Shown here: positions 14,638-24,700 of the stretch, piece by piece
How the letters are laid out: every line of letters starts with the position of its first letter
How positions within the stretch are numbered: position 1 is the stretch's first letter
NCBI RefSeq assembly: GCF_007830065.1
Contig: NZ_VLKK01000023.1
Location: forward strand, 1 to 40,039
Length of the DNA: 40,039 nucleotides
Direction: 5' to 3'
From: Sphingobium wenxiniae
Lineage (GTDB): Bacteria > Pseudomonadota > Alphaproteobacteria > Sphingomonadales > Sphingomonadaceae
Notes under the pieces: generated by a model
Told to the model about the DNA's origin: nothing
Databases searched by the model: none
The model's input: the letters and a program-made list of their open reading frames with translations, nothing else
Translations under genes and position numbers: made by a program

Positions 14638-14973
14638 TCAGCCAGGGGCTGAACGGGAGCGCCCGAGGAGTTCTTCGAGCAGCTTGCTTGCCGGTCGGTC
14701 CGGATTGTGGGGACAGGCGAGACGATCGATCTCGAGTTGGCGAGCGAGGCCATCCGGAATCTCGGCATAGGCCGCAGCTATGGCGATGATCTCGCACGGC
14801 GCGCCGATCTCGCGCGGGCTAGTCCCGCGCCACAGACGAATATCGGGCTCGCAGTTTCTGTCGGGCGTGCCGAACACCGTTACGAAGTAAGTGCCGAGGC
14901 CCGGATCCCAGCCCAGCGCGATCTCGAACAGGTCGGTGTGTGCGCCGAGCGGCCGCAATGAATAGCGCGACAT
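14638..14973 (-). CDS. Hypothetical protein, 111 residues
   Basis: I do not recognise the family. It begins MSRYSLRPLGAHTDLFEIAL, then GWDPGLGTYFVTVFGTPDRN and LWRGTSPREIGAPCEIIAIA, a beta-rich N-terminal half, followed by a helical, arginine-rich C-terminus (LARQLEIDRLACPHNPDRPA). Only 3 bp separate it from the stop of the DUF3768 gene, so the two are surely cotranscribed. The short distance and shared strand suggest a functional pair with DUF3768. Confidence 0.65.
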   Translation of the reverse strand: MSRYSLRPLGAHTDLFEIALGWDPGLGTYFVTVFGTPDRNCEPDIRLWRGTSPREIGAPCEIIAIAAAYAEIPDGLARQLEIDRLACPHNPDRPASKLLEELLGRSRSAPG

Positions 14974-14976
14974 GGC

Positions 14977-15387
14977 TCAGTAGTCGGTCGCGAGCATGAT
15001 GGTGACGACACGGAAGCTCGTCTTGGCGTCCCACGGCGTCTCGGAGCCCCATGAATAGGTTCCGTCGTTCTCGTAGACATCGACCTTCCAGAAGATCTTG
15101 CGGTCGAGGTAGGTCACCACCCCGAAGTCCCGCTCTCCGTGTGGATCGTTGCCGGGGTCGATCGGGGTCTCGTTGATCAAACGCCGCATGGCGCACTGGC
15201 CCTGGAACAGCCTGACCTGACGGATCGCGGGATCGTCCGAACCTCCCGCCAGCAGGTCGGCGAGCGCACGGGTGAGCACCGTCCGGGAATTTGCCAGCGC
15301 GCCGGACCGGGCGGCGTCGTTGAGCCGGGCCACCTCGGCGGTCCTGGTGGTCTCTTGGCAGTCGGGCGATGGGGCGATGGTGGTCAT
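14977..15387 (-). CDS. DUF3768 family protein
   Basis: A 136-residue protein with the DUF3768 signature: ARLNDAARSG near the N-terminus, then ERDFGVVTYLDRKIFWKVDV, YENDGTYSWGSETPWD and FRVVTIMLATDY at the C-terminus. The family is confined largely to alphaproteobacterial plasmids and islands, and its function is unknown. The ATG at 15385-15387 follows AAGGAGCCTGCCC. A purine tract (15420-15440) lies about 33 nt upstream. It is the first gene of the minus-strand cluster and is divergent from the 162-residue gene at 15494. Confidence 0.85.
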   Translation of the reverse strand: MTTIAPSPDCQETTRTAEVARLNDAARSGALANSRTVLTRALADLLAGGSDDPAIRQVRLFQGQCAMRRLINETPIDPGNDPHGERDFGVVTYLDRKIFWKVDVYENDGTYSWGSETPWDAKTSFRVVTIMLATDY

Positions 15388-15493
15388 GGGCAGGCTCCTT
15401 CATTTGTTCACCGGTTCATCCCCCCTCCCCTCCCTTCCCCAATTGACGGGGTCAGAGCGTTCACGCTACGTTCCGAACTCGAAAGGAATTGCG

Positions 15494-15982
15494 ATGCAGT
15501 TGGATGACGTTCTGGGCGGGTTCGATCTCGACATCGTGCTGCGCGATGTGTCGTGTGACGCGGGTGTCCCGCCAGTCAGGCGCGCGATCGCCGCGCTGTG
15601 CATCGGGGTTGGTATCGACGATGCCTGGCTATCTGTACGCGAACTGCGCGAGGCAGTGTCTCTGGTCCACGAAGGCGCGGACGGCGGACGCGCGCGACTT
15701 GCGACGATCCTGAGCACGGCTTGCGACGATTTTCAGCGGGCAATCTACTATTGCATGGCCGGGCGCGGCGTCGGTGAAATGGCAGAAGCGATGGATTGGT
15801 TGCTGGCCATCCTCAAGGCGCGTGGCCGCACGGCCGCATGGCTTAGCCGGTCAAGGGTTCGCCGCAGGGATCTGATGTCGCCCTATGTTTGCGAGGCACC
15901 GGATGGGCCGCTGGTGTCACCCGATGCGGATTTTGAGCTTGGCCGCTCGTGGTTCGTTGATCGGGGGCCAGGTCCATACTGA
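15494..15982 (+). CDS. Hypothetical protein, 162 residues
   Basis: I do not recognise the family. The ATG at 15494 follows GAAAGGAATTGCG. The product is mostly helical (LDDVLGGFDLDIVLRDVSCD, AIAALCIGVGIDDAWLSVRE, DFQRAIYYCMAGRGVGEMAE) and ends RSWFVDRGPGPY. It is divergent from the DUF3768 gene, and an imperfect hairpin follows the stop. It marks the edge of the small-gene cluster. No cysteine motif or membrane segment suggests a function. Confidence 0.62.
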   Translation: MQLDDVLGGFDLDIVLRDVSCDAGVPPVRRAIAALCIGVGIDDAWLSVRELREAVSLVHEGADGGRARLATILSTACDDFQRAIYYCMAGRGVGEMAEAMDWLLAILKARGRTAAWLSRSRVRRRDLMSPYVCEAPDGPLVSPDADFELGRSWFVDRGPGPY

Positions 15983-16362
15983 CGCCATATAGACCGCTGC
16001 GCTGTCATTCATTTTTATCGCTGAAAATCGAGCGATGAATGACGGGGGTTGCGGACAATCCGGAATGGCTCCTTTCAGGAGCGCAAATCGGAATAACGGA
16101 CGTTCCGGCAGCGAGACCGCAATTTGTTTCGAACACGGATCAACCCGGTCACGATGGCGGTTGCCCGCACGGACGATCGCTGGCGCAACGGCGAGCCGCC
16201 GCCGGCCGCGACCCAGCCATCTCTTCTTTAATTTCGTACAGAAATATGTCGCGCCTTGGCACATCGCCGTGCAATTGTCGGTAATAGACATCGAAGAGCA
16301 ACTACTCGCGGCCTCGATCGCGCGGCACAACACAAGACACCGATTCTGCTAAGGGGGATTAG
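15983..16362 (+). other. 380-bp gap with an imperfect hairpin
   Basis: No gene was supported. At 16004-16043, GTCATTC and ATCGCT pair with AGCGAT and GAATGAC, with a 6-nt bulge and an 8-nt loop, just after the stop at 15982; it is probably a terminator-like structure. GCTCCT-ttc-AGGAGC (16068-16082) is a second short hairpin. The part nearest 16362 should contain the promoter of the phosphoesterase/ATPase unit. Confidence 0.45.
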
Positions 16363-17613
16363 TTGACGAGCTTTAGGTTTCTGCATGCTGCCGACATCCA
16401 TCTCGACAGCCCGCTACATGGCCTATCGAGATACGAGGGCTTGCCCGTCGACGAGATCCGCTCCGCCACGCGCGCGGCCTTCGACAACTTGGTGCAGTGT
16501 GCGGTCGATGAGGCGGTAGACTTCGTGGTTATCGCGGGCGACCTGTTCGACGGCGACTGGCGCGACATGGGAACCGGCCTCTACTTCGCGAAAGCGATGG
16601 GCCGCCTGGACCAAGCGCGCATCCCGGCGTTTCTCCTCGCTGGTAACCATGACGCCGCCTCGGTCTTCTCACGCACCGTCCCTTGGCCGCCGAACGTGCG
16701 GCTGTTCAATTCGCGGCGTCCCGAGACCCACCGCCTGCCCGAAATTTCCGTCGCGGTCCACGGCCAGAGCTTTTCGACCCCAGCGGTCACGGACAACCTC
16801 GTTCTCGCCTATCCGCCGGCGGAGGCGCACACTTTCAACATCGGCATGCTCCATACCGCGCTGGCCGGCCGTCAGGGTCACGCCGACTATGCGCCCTGCA
16901 GCGTCGATGACCTTCGATCCCGTGGCTACGACTACTGGGCGCTCGGTCACGTGCACGAGTTTGAAGTTGTCAGCACTGAGCCACACGTCGTGTTTCCCGG
17001 GAACGTACAGGGCCGGACGATCAGGGAGACGGGTGCCAAGGGCGCGGTCCTAGTCGATGTCGCCGACGGAGAAGTCACGTCCGTAGAGCGGGTCGAATTC
17101 GACGTATTCCGATGGGCGCATCTCGACGTGGACTGCACCAATACCCGAATGGACGAGGTCAGTGATCTCCTGCGCTCCGCGCTTGTCGGGCTCCACGGCT
17201 CAAACGCCTCCGGTCGGCCGCTGATCGCGCGCGTAACGCTGACCGGCGAGACACCAGACGCCGGCGCGGTGCGGAACGGCGCCGCGACGCTGCGCGACGA
17301 CGTGCGCGCCATCGCCTCCTCGATCTCCCCTTACCTCTTCGTCGAAAAGGTCCGCGTGGAAGTAACCGAGCCGGCGCGGACGACCTGGACGGTCGACGAA
17401 GACCTCAACGCGATGATTCACGAGGCAGCGACCGATCCCGAGCTCGCCGGTATCCTCGGCCGTGACCTGGAGCGCTTTATGCTAGCGGCGAGCACGTCGC
17501 TCGGTGAGCCCGAGGATGGCGAGCTACGGCAATCAGCGGCGCAGGGCGACTGGGCGGGCGTCCTCGGCACCGCGTCGACCGCGTTGCGGTCGCGTTTAAT
17601 AAGGGAGGGCTAA
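16363..17613 (+). CDS. SbcD/YhaO-like DNA repair metallophosphoesterase
   Basis: A 416-residue calcineurin-like phosphoesterase of the Mre11/SbcD/YhaO type, expected to be a Mn-dependent nuclease. All metal-binding motifs are present in order: D11-x-H13 (ADIHLDS), G59-D60-x-x-D63 (GDLFDGD), G94-N95-H96-D97 (AGNHDA), H164 (GMLHTAL) and G195-H196-x-H198 (LGHVHEF). The C-terminal 150 residues form the capping and partner-binding part. The start is TTG at 16363, after AAGGGGGA (16351-16358). The ATPase gene follows after 2 bp, so the two make an SbcCD-like complex. The YhaO rather than canonical SbcD assignment is from its pairing with a YhaN-type ATPase. Confidence 0.88.
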   Translation: MTSFRFLHAADIHLDSPLHGLSRYEGLPVDEIRSATRAAFDNLVQCAVDEAVDFVVIAGDLFDGDWRDMGTGLYFAKAMGRLDQARIPAFLLAGNHDAASVFSRTVPWPPNVRLFNSRRPETHRLPEISVAVHGQSFSTPAVTDNLVLAYPPAEAHTFNIGMLHTALAGRQGHADYAPCSVDDLRSRGYDYWALGHVHEFEVVSTEPHVVFPGNVQGRTIRETGAKGAVLVDVADGEVTSVERVEFDVFRWAHLDVDCTNTRMDEVSDLLRSALVGLHGSNASGRPLIARVTLTGETPDAGAVRNGAATLRDDVRAIASSISPYLFVEKVRVEVTEPARTTWTVDEDLNAMIHEAATDPELAGILGRDLERFMLAASTSLGEPEDGELRQSAAQGDWAGVLGTASTALRSRLIREG

Positions 17614-17615
17614 GC

Positions 17616-20600
17616 ATGCGCTTCTCTCGCCTCTCGCTCGAGCGCTACGGCCGCTTCGAGGATTGCGACCTCGACTTTCGCTCGGGCAGTCCGGACCTCC
17701 ATGTTATCTATGGCGAGAACGAGGCGGGGAAAACAACGTCGCTGGCCGCTGTCTCCGACCTTCTCTTCGGTTTTCCCGTCCGTTCGCCCTATAACTTTCT
17801 GTTCGACTATTCCCTGCTCCGCGTCGGCGCAGTGCTCGAGGATCGTGACACGACGCTCGCCTGCCGTCGCAAAAAGGGGACGAGCGGCACGTTGCTCGGT
17901 GCCGACGACGCCGCGATCGACGATGCGCCGCTTGCCGCGATGCTGCGTGGCCACACCCGCGACACGTTCGGCCTCTCCTTCAGCTTGGATCAGGCGGCGC
18001 TCCGCGTGGGCGGGCAGGCGATGGTCGAGGCGAAGAACGACGTCGGCCGGACCCTATTCGCGGCGGGGTCGGGCCTGACCGGCGTCTCCGACGAGCTGCG
18101 ACGCCTGGAGACCGAGGCCGACGCGATCTGGGGCCCGACCGTCCGTGGCAGCCGGACTTTCACGCAGGCCCAGCGCCAACTTGCCGAGTCCACGAAGGTC
18201 GTGCGGGATGATGCGTTGAAGCCGAAGGCCTGGTCGGACGCGAGGATCGCCACCGAGCGGACGCGCGAGGCGCTGGAAGCGGCGCGCCGCGACCGCGATG
18301 CCGTCCAGACCGAGTCCAGGTCCGCCGAACGCGTCAGGCGCCTCGCGCCGCTCGTCCGGCATCGCGAGGAGCAGGCGGCGTTGCTCGCCGGATACGAAGG
18401 CGTCGTCGATCTCGGCCGTCAGCGCGAGACAGCCGCGGAAGGATTGGTGCGGGAGGCCGAGGAGGCCGTCCGCGCAATTGCGGCCGCCGAGAGCCTGCGG
18501 GCCGACATCGCCGACCGACGTGCGGCCGTTTTGATTGACGCGCAGGTACTCGGGGAAGCGGATGAGGTCGATCGCCTTGTCGCTGAGGCGGGCGCCGAGG
18601 TTAAGGCGAAGCGCGACCTTGTCAGCCTGGAGACCGAACACGCCGACGCGACAGCGACCGTTCGCCGGCTCCGCGCCGAGGCCGGTCCGAATGCCGATGC
18701 GGCGCCGCCGCGCGAACTCGCGGCGCGGTTGCGGGATCTCGCCCGTGTGGACGGCGAGCAACGTCTGGCGGAGCGCCAGATTGAGGACGAACGTCGGCGC
18801 ATCGAGGAGCGGCGGGGTCGCGCGGAAGCCTCGCTTTCTGTCAACGTTGTTGGCGATTCAGCTGATGCCTTAACGTCTGCTGTCGACGAGGCGCGGGCAC
18901 TTGGCACCGACGTCGATAGCCGCTGCGACGCCGCGCGTGGGAGGCTGGACGGCGCAGGACGCCGCGCCTCGGACGCGCTGGCCCGACTGGCACCGTGGGC
19001 GGGTGGTGCGGACGCGCTCGCTCGCCTTCCCAAGGTGGATGCCACCGAGATCCAGGAGGCACGAGACGCCCTGGCTGCCCTGCTGGCCGACGTCCGTCGC
19101 GAGGAGGAGGCCGCGCAGCGTGCGTCGGACCAGTCGTCTGCCGCAGCGCTCGAGATCTCGCAACTAGCGACCGGAACCGCGGTGTCGGCCGAGGACATCG
19201 TGGAGATACGGGCTGAGCGCGACCGTTTTTGGCGGCCGTTGCGCGACTATTTGGTGGATGGCGCGCACCTTCCGGCAGCGGTCGATGCAGTCGCGGGTTT
19301 TGAGACCGGCGTCGCAGCGGCAGACGGGCGCGCCGACGCGCGCTATGCGACCGCGGACGCGTCGGGCAGGCTGTCCATGCTGGAGCAGTCGCGTGCCTCG
19401 CACGACCTCGCGGGCGATCAGGCCAGTGCTCGCGCAAAGTCGGCCCGTGACCACCACGAGCGGGTTCTTGCCGGGTGGCGACGTCGGCTCAGCGATGCCG
19501 GACTGCCGGAGTTGGAGCCGGGGAGGTTTCATTCCTGGCAGGCTGATCGCGATGTGGCGGAGGCGGCCCAGATTGAGCTGCGCGCTTTAGTATCGGAGGT
19601 CGAGCGGTCAGAAGCCAGGCGCGGCGCTGCTCGGGCGGCGCTTGCTGCGGCGCTTGGGATCGCGGATGCTTTGGGCCCGCTCGCGCCCGTGCTCGCAAGG
19701 GCGGATGCGCGTCGCGCCGCCTTTGAGGATGTCTCGCGCAAGCGCCTGCTGGCGCAGGCGGAGTTGGATCAGGTCGGCGTCGAGAAGACCGCGCTGGACC
19801 GCAGGGCCCGCGCGGCGGAAGATGCAGCGACGATTAACGCTGCCGCTTGGAGTGCGGCACTTGCCGAGGCGCGCCTGGATTTCGACGTCCCGGCCTGCGA
19901 CGCTATCCTCGACCTTTTGGACGAGCTGCGCGAGGCGGCGGCGTCGGACGCGCTCCTGCGCCGGCGCATTGACGGCATCGCACGCGACACACGGGATCAC
20001 GCGGCCGCGGTCGGACGGCTTGCCGAAACGCTTGGCGTTACCGCGGGCGAGGTGACCGAGCGAATACGGTCGATGCGAGATCGACTTGCGGCAGCGCGAA
20101 CCGCGGCGACGCTGCATGAATCGCTCGACGAGGAGGATCGGCGGCGCCATGGCGAGCTCCAGGAGGCGCACGCCAAGCTCAAGGCGACTGACGAGGCTCT
20201 TGCGCCGCTCCTTGTCGAGACCGGCTCGGCGGACAGGACGGCGCTTGGTACGGCGATCGAGAGGTCGCGTGCTAGGCGTGCGTTGGTCGAGGATGTCTCC
20301 GCGACCGAGCTCGCGATCATCGAGGCCGGGGACGGTCTCGGGCTCGACGCACTGGTTGCCGCGGTCGATGCGACGGACCCGGATCAGGTGGCGTCGCAAC
20401 TGACGTCGCTGGGATTCCGGCTCGAGGAGCTCAACGCTGCGGTGGACGAGGCGGCAACCGCCCACGGCGACGCCCGCGCAACGTTCGCGGCGATAGACAC
20501 GGACGGGACCGCCGCCGTCAATGCGGCTGCCGATGCCGAGCAGGCCCGCTCCGAGCTGGAGGTCTTGGCGGAGGACTACATCCTGAAGCGGGCGCAGGCG

Positions 20601-21056
20601 GTCACGCTGAAGTGGGCGATCGAGAAGTATCGCGAACGCCATCAGGACCCGCTGCTTCTGCGCGCGGGCGAACTGTTCTCAACGCTGACGACGGGCCGCT
20701 ACGCCACGCTGAAGGTCGACACCGACGGACCTAGCCCTCGGCTCCGGGGCATGCGCGATGATATGCGGACCATGGTCGACGTCGATGCGATGAGCGAGGG
20801 GACTACCGACCAGTTGTTCCTCGCGCTAAGGCTCGCCGCCCTCGAGCAGTCCGTCGCGGCGGGCGTCGGACTGCCGTTCCTCGCCGACGACCTCTTCGTG
20901 AACTTCGACGACCGACGGGCCGAGGCTGGCTTAAGGGTCTTGGCCGAGGTGGCCCGAAGCACCCAGGTGCTGTTCTTCACACACCACCCGCACCTCGTCC
21001 AGATCGCGAAGTCCGTTGTCGGCGCCGAGTTGCATTCCGAGTGTACACTGTCGTGA
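17616..21056 (+). CDS. SbcC/YhaN-like SMC-type AAA ATPase
   Basis: A 1,146-residue Rad50/SbcC-like ATPase of the YhaN type. Walker A is G33-E-N-E-A-G-K39-T40 (YGENEAGKTT). A very long alanine/arginine/glutamate-rich coiled coil fills about residues 180-1000. The ABC signature follows at 1059-1063 (MSEGT, in DAMSEGTTDQLFLALRLAAL), then Walker B at 1087-1092 (PFLADD) and a C-terminal FFTHH. No CxxC zinc hook is visible, which fits YhaN rather than true Rad50. With the phosphoesterase it should form a DNA-end-processing or clamp-like complex. It lies in an operon with the phosphoesterase, and a sigma-like gene follows. Such pairs occur in mobile DNA and could serve defence or repair. Confidence 0.9.
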   Translation: MRFSRLSLERYGRFEDCDLDFRSGSPDLHVIYGENEAGKTTSLAAVSDLLFGFPVRSPYNFLFDYSLLRVGAVLEDRDTTLACRRKKGTSGTLLGADDAAIDDAPLAAMLRGHTRDTFGLSFSLDQAALRVGGQAMVEAKNDVGRTLFAAGSGLTGVSDELRRLETEADAIWGPTVRGSRTFTQAQRQLAESTKVVRDDALKPKAWSDARIATERTREALEAARRDRDAVQTESRSAERVRRLAPLVRHREEQAALLAGYEGVVDLGRQRETAAEGLVREAEEAVRAIAAAESLRADIADRRAAVLIDAQVLGEADEVDRLVAEAGAEVKAKRDLVSLETEHADATATVRRLRAEAGPNADAAPPRELAARLRDLARVDGEQRLAERQIEDERRRIEERRGRAEASLSVNVVGDSADALTSAVDEARALGTDVDSRCDAARGRLDGAGRRASDALARLAPWAGGADALARLPKVDATEIQEARDALAALLADVRREEEAAQRASDQSSAAALEISQLATGTAVSAEDIVEIRAERDRFWRPLRDYLVDGAHLPAAVDAVAGFETGVAAADGRADARYATADASGRLSMLEQSRASHDLAGDQASARAKSARDHHERVLAGWRRRLSDAGLPELEPGRFHSWQADRDVAEAAQIELRALVSEVERSEARRGAARAALAAALGIADALGPLAPVLARADARRAAFEDVSRKRLLAQAELDQVGVEKTALDRRARAAEDAATINAAAWSAALAEARLDFDVPACDAILDLLDELREAAASDALLRRRIDGIARDTRDHAAAVGRLAETLGVTAGEVTERIRSMRDRLAAARTAATLHESLDEEDRRRHGELQEAHAKLKATDEALAPLLVETGSADRTALGTAIERSRARRALVEDVSATELAIIEAGDGLGLDALVAAVDATDPDQVASQLTSLGFRLEELNAAVDEAATAHGDARATFAAIDTDGTAAVNAAADAEQARSELEVLAEDYILKRAQAVTLKWAIEKYRERHQDPLLLRAGELFSTLTTGRYATLKVDTDGPSPRLRGMRDDMRTMVDVDAMSEGTTDQLFLALRLAALEQSVAAGVGLPFLADDLFVNFDDRRAEAGLRVLAEVARSTQVLFFTHHPHLVQIAKSVVGAELHSECTLS

Positions 21057-21072
21057 TCCGGCGGGTGGCTTG

Positions 21073-21261
21073 ATGCCGGAGGCCGACACAACCGACGCAG
21101 CGGCCGCCGTCAGGCGTCGACGGGTTGTGATACGGCGGGAGGCCGCTCGACGTCGTGGCCATCCAATCTCCGCCGCGCGCGCGCATGAGCTTTTTTCCGG
21201 ATTTTCCGCGCTAGAATTCGCCTCTCCTTTTGAAGTCCAGATTTGGAGGAGATTCTCATGA
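21073..21261 (+). CDS. Possible 62-residue arginine-rich protein (uncertain)
   Basis: An ATG at 21073 opens a 62-codon frame whose TGA overlaps the ATG of the sigma-like gene (ATGA, 21258-21261). The product is arginine-rich (VRRRRVVIRREAARRRGHP). The exact overlap is the main argument for it being real. Against it, the second half of the frame has poor codon usage and overlies what looks like a promoter, with TAGAAT at 21211 and a T-rich stretch before it. I regard it as an open question. Confidence 0.25.
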   Translation: MPEADTTDAAAAVRRRRVVIRREAARRRGHPISAARAHELFSGFSALEFASPFEVQIWRRFS

Positions 21262-21740
21262 GTGACGCGGACGATGAGCCTCCGCTGCCGGACGACCACC
21301 GCACATGGCGACGGATTGTCCAGGAGGGTCAGCTGGCCCGTTTCCCCGAAGGCGTCATCGTCAGTGCGATACGCACCAACTACCGCCGCGAGGGCATCGA
21401 ACAGAATTTCGTCCGTGAGTTGATCGTCTTCATCTCCGACCGCATGCTGTCGATCCTGCGCGGCGAGATCTCGGCGAAGACCTTCCCGGACGGAGGCCGA
21501 GACCTCGTCGAGGCTGTGCACGACGCGATGCTCAAGGCGTTACTGTCGCCGACGGCAGCCGATGGCGAGGGCTTGCGCAAGTGGTTCAAGTCGACGCTCC
21601 GCAATCGGGCGATCGACCATGTGCGCAAGGAGCTCAAGAAAATGAAGCTCATGCCCGATATGGTCGATGACCCTGGCGGCATGGTGGATCCGCGGACCGA
21701 GAACTTCTCGGAAGCGGAGCAGGAAGCGGGGTTCTCGTGA
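21258..21740 (+). pseudogene. Sigma-70-like regulator, 3' end removed by the Tn3-family element
   Basis: The frame starts at ATG 21258 after GGAGGA (21245-21250). Native coding runs to 21727, and the last codons (GFS then stop) come from the transposon end. The visible 157 residues include RDLVEAVHDAMLKALLSPTA and RKWFKSTLRNRAIDHVRKEL, which resemble sigma-70 region 2 (core binding and the -10-recognition helix). Region 4 would follow and is missing. It is co-directional with and 201 bp downstream of the ATPase gene. It could have been a dedicated regulator of the phosphoesterase/ATPase system, but a sigma-like helical fold without promoter recognition is also possible. Confidence 0.6.
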
Positions 21741-24700
21741 CGGCAGTGCAAAAAGTGTCGCTAAGCAACCCATTGAAATTGCTGATATAATAGCGCGTCG
21801 CTCGCGGTAAGTGATTGATATCCCTCATTCTGGAGGTTTTTCATGTTACGCTCCTGATCCCGGCCGCTGGCGGTTTCCCGCCCAGGAGCCGATCCCGGTG
21901 TGGCGAGACGTCAATGGTGATGACGCCTTTGGTGTTGATATGCTCGTGCGCATTGGGGGCGATGTGCATGATGTGATGATCCGGAAAGGTGTCCGGCATT
22001 CGCGCTCGAACCTCACCGATCCGGGTCGCGTTCCACGTCATGATAACGTTGGTAAGCAGTGTCAGGCCTGATGATATCGCGGCCATTTGTTCGGGCGTGC
22101 GGCCATGCCGTGCGCCGATCGGCCCGGAATAGATCGCGCGCTGCAGGGTGTGGACCGACTCGCCTTGGCTGAGCAAAGCGTCATTCATCCCACGGAACGC
22201 CGGATCGCCGAGATAAGCGCCCAGGAAGCGGGTCAGTAACAGCCTGCCGAAGGCATCCCCTGCCTGAAACGCCTCATCGCCCCGCGCGGCGCTGCCAAAG
22301 CGGTCCAAAACGTAGGTCGCGGAACACCAACCACTCTTGGTCGATGCCGCAATTCGGAGGAGCGGGTCCCATCCCCGAGTGATGGCGCTGGTTGAGACGG
22401 TCTCGCTCACAATTGGCCGCAGGCTGGCAGGTACATCGAGGCCACGCGGGAGATAGAGCTTGCGCTTGTTCATGCCGGCCAGCCTCGGCGCGAGATCAAA
22501 CCCCACCAGATTGGCCAGCGCCATACCGAAATGTGTGTGGCCATGCGTATCCACCGCGACACGGTGGAGATCGACGGCTTCGTGGCGAAGAGCCCCTTCG
22601 ATAGCGGCCCCGGCTTGCCGTCGGTTCAGGACGACGGCCTGGTCATGCAGGATCACCCATTGGTCGAGCACATGGGTGTAGGTTCCGACAGCCGGCGTGC
22701 GCCGTCGCGGATCATGGCGGGCTGTCCAGAGATGGCGGGTTGCATCAAGGCTCATCATGTCGGCCGATGCCTGAATTCCGCCTCCCCACAGCCTGGTGAC
22801 CGGAAGCGTCCTGAAATGATCAAGCACCAAGCGGTTGGCCGCCGGCAATCGACCATTCGCCTCGATGCGGCGCATCATCTCGCCGACTGCGTCGGCTTCA
22901 ATATTGAGCGTCATGCGCGCCATGTCGGCGGCGGTCAGATCTGAGCCCAAGGCGATCAGGGCCGCGTAGAGGATTATGAGTTCATGCTCGCTTGCGGGTG
23001 ACCTGCCCAACAGCGCCCAGGAAAAGCGCGTGGCGGCATCGATGGCGATCAGCAGATCCGGCAACTGGATCTTTCCGACACCGGCGAACAGTTCGCGGCG
23101 AATGGCCTTGAGCCTTTCGTCTTCGGGAGCCGCCTTGAGTTTTGGAACGACCAATCGGTCGTTTTCAATCCGGATATCGCCTCTCGACACCGCCGCATCG
23201 ATGGCTTTCAGGGCCGTCGTGAGTTCATCCTTGATCCAGCGGATGTTCGCTTCCGGCTTGGCTGACACGGCGAGGTTTCGCACGAACCGTGCTCGTTCCT
23301 TTTGCCATTGCGCCTTTGGGATCAGGCGGTCCTCAGGAGCACGGTGTTCCAGGCTGTGGTCGACGCTGGCCTGCCCATTGCGCAGCGAGCGTTTGAGCAG
23401 CATGAGCGTCGCCGCCCTATAGCCGCCAAAGGCGGCCTCGCGGTCCGGTTGATCGATGAGGAACGCCCACGTCCGACCGAATGGATTGGCGGTGCCTTCC
23501 GGCAATCGTCCCATTTCCGAACCCGCCACCCGGTCCAGTGTCGTCAATGCCTGCGAAAGCGGGTGCGTCGACGGCAGGTCCAAGCTGATCGACGAAGCCG
23601 CGCCCAACAACTCACTCGCGCCTCTGCCTGCTGTCGCCAGTTCCCGCCGGACCCGGCCAACCTTCGTGGATGGACCGTGTGCGCTGGCCGGCAGGAACGG
23701 CGCCAACATGGTGCGCATCTGGTCGCGCGCGACGGAAGCGGAGGTATTCTCATCGTCGACAAGGCTTGCCAATTGCAAGACCAACGCTTGATGTCGGCGC
23801 AGTTCGTCCTCGACCGCCGCCTCGGCGCGGGTTCGGGCCTGACGCCAGAGATCGGCGATCCGGTAGTCGATCATCCCCAGACCGCCATCCGTGAGACGCA
23901 GCAGTTGCAAGCGCAGAAAGCAGGCTATTTCAATGGTCTTGCGCTCACCACGCATCCGCTTGAGCGTCGCAGGCTTGCGGTAGAGCATTGATCTCGCCTG
24001 GGCGTTCAGCATTCCGGCTGCCAAGCCAAGATGGAGCCTGTCGGCCCCAAGTTTCTTCAGAAAATCGATCTTCGCGATATGGTCGGCGAGGCCTTTGGTT
24101 TTACGGGACGCGGGACTGTCTCGAAGCCATTCCAACCGCGTCTTGCCATTTGGCATCGTCTCCGACAGCTCAAGCGGCCAGACCTTCGTCTGTTCTATCC
24201 CCACTGCGGCTACCGCGCCGGCCAACAGACCGCCATCGTAATGGCGCCGGGCGCCTGATGCAGAACTCCTCAGCCGTCGCGTTGGCAACTGGACATAGTG
24301 GTGATCACGGAGCCATGCGCGCGCGGCTTGTTCCAACTCGTCCACGAGGAATTTGTCGCCGGCCTCGCGCCGCAGAAAGCCATTCAACGCGCGTTCCCCG
24401 TGCTCGGTGAGGTCGCGCAAACCCAGTGCCTGTTTCGCCGCGTCCTGATGCTCGAACAGCGTGCGGTGGCGGCGGTAAAGCGCGCGGATTGAGGCAAGCC
24501 GGGGCGGTGCAATCCCAAGCTCGGCACCGAGATGAGCCAGCACTTGCGGCGAAATCATCTCCACGGAATTGAGTGGTGCTCCCGTGAGGCGCAGAAAACC
24601 AACCTGCAGCGCCACGCCCAACCGGTTTAACGGTCGCCGGCGGCGGCGGACGGTTCGCCGATCGTCCTCGGAAAGCGAGAAGAAATGCGCGACTTCGGGT

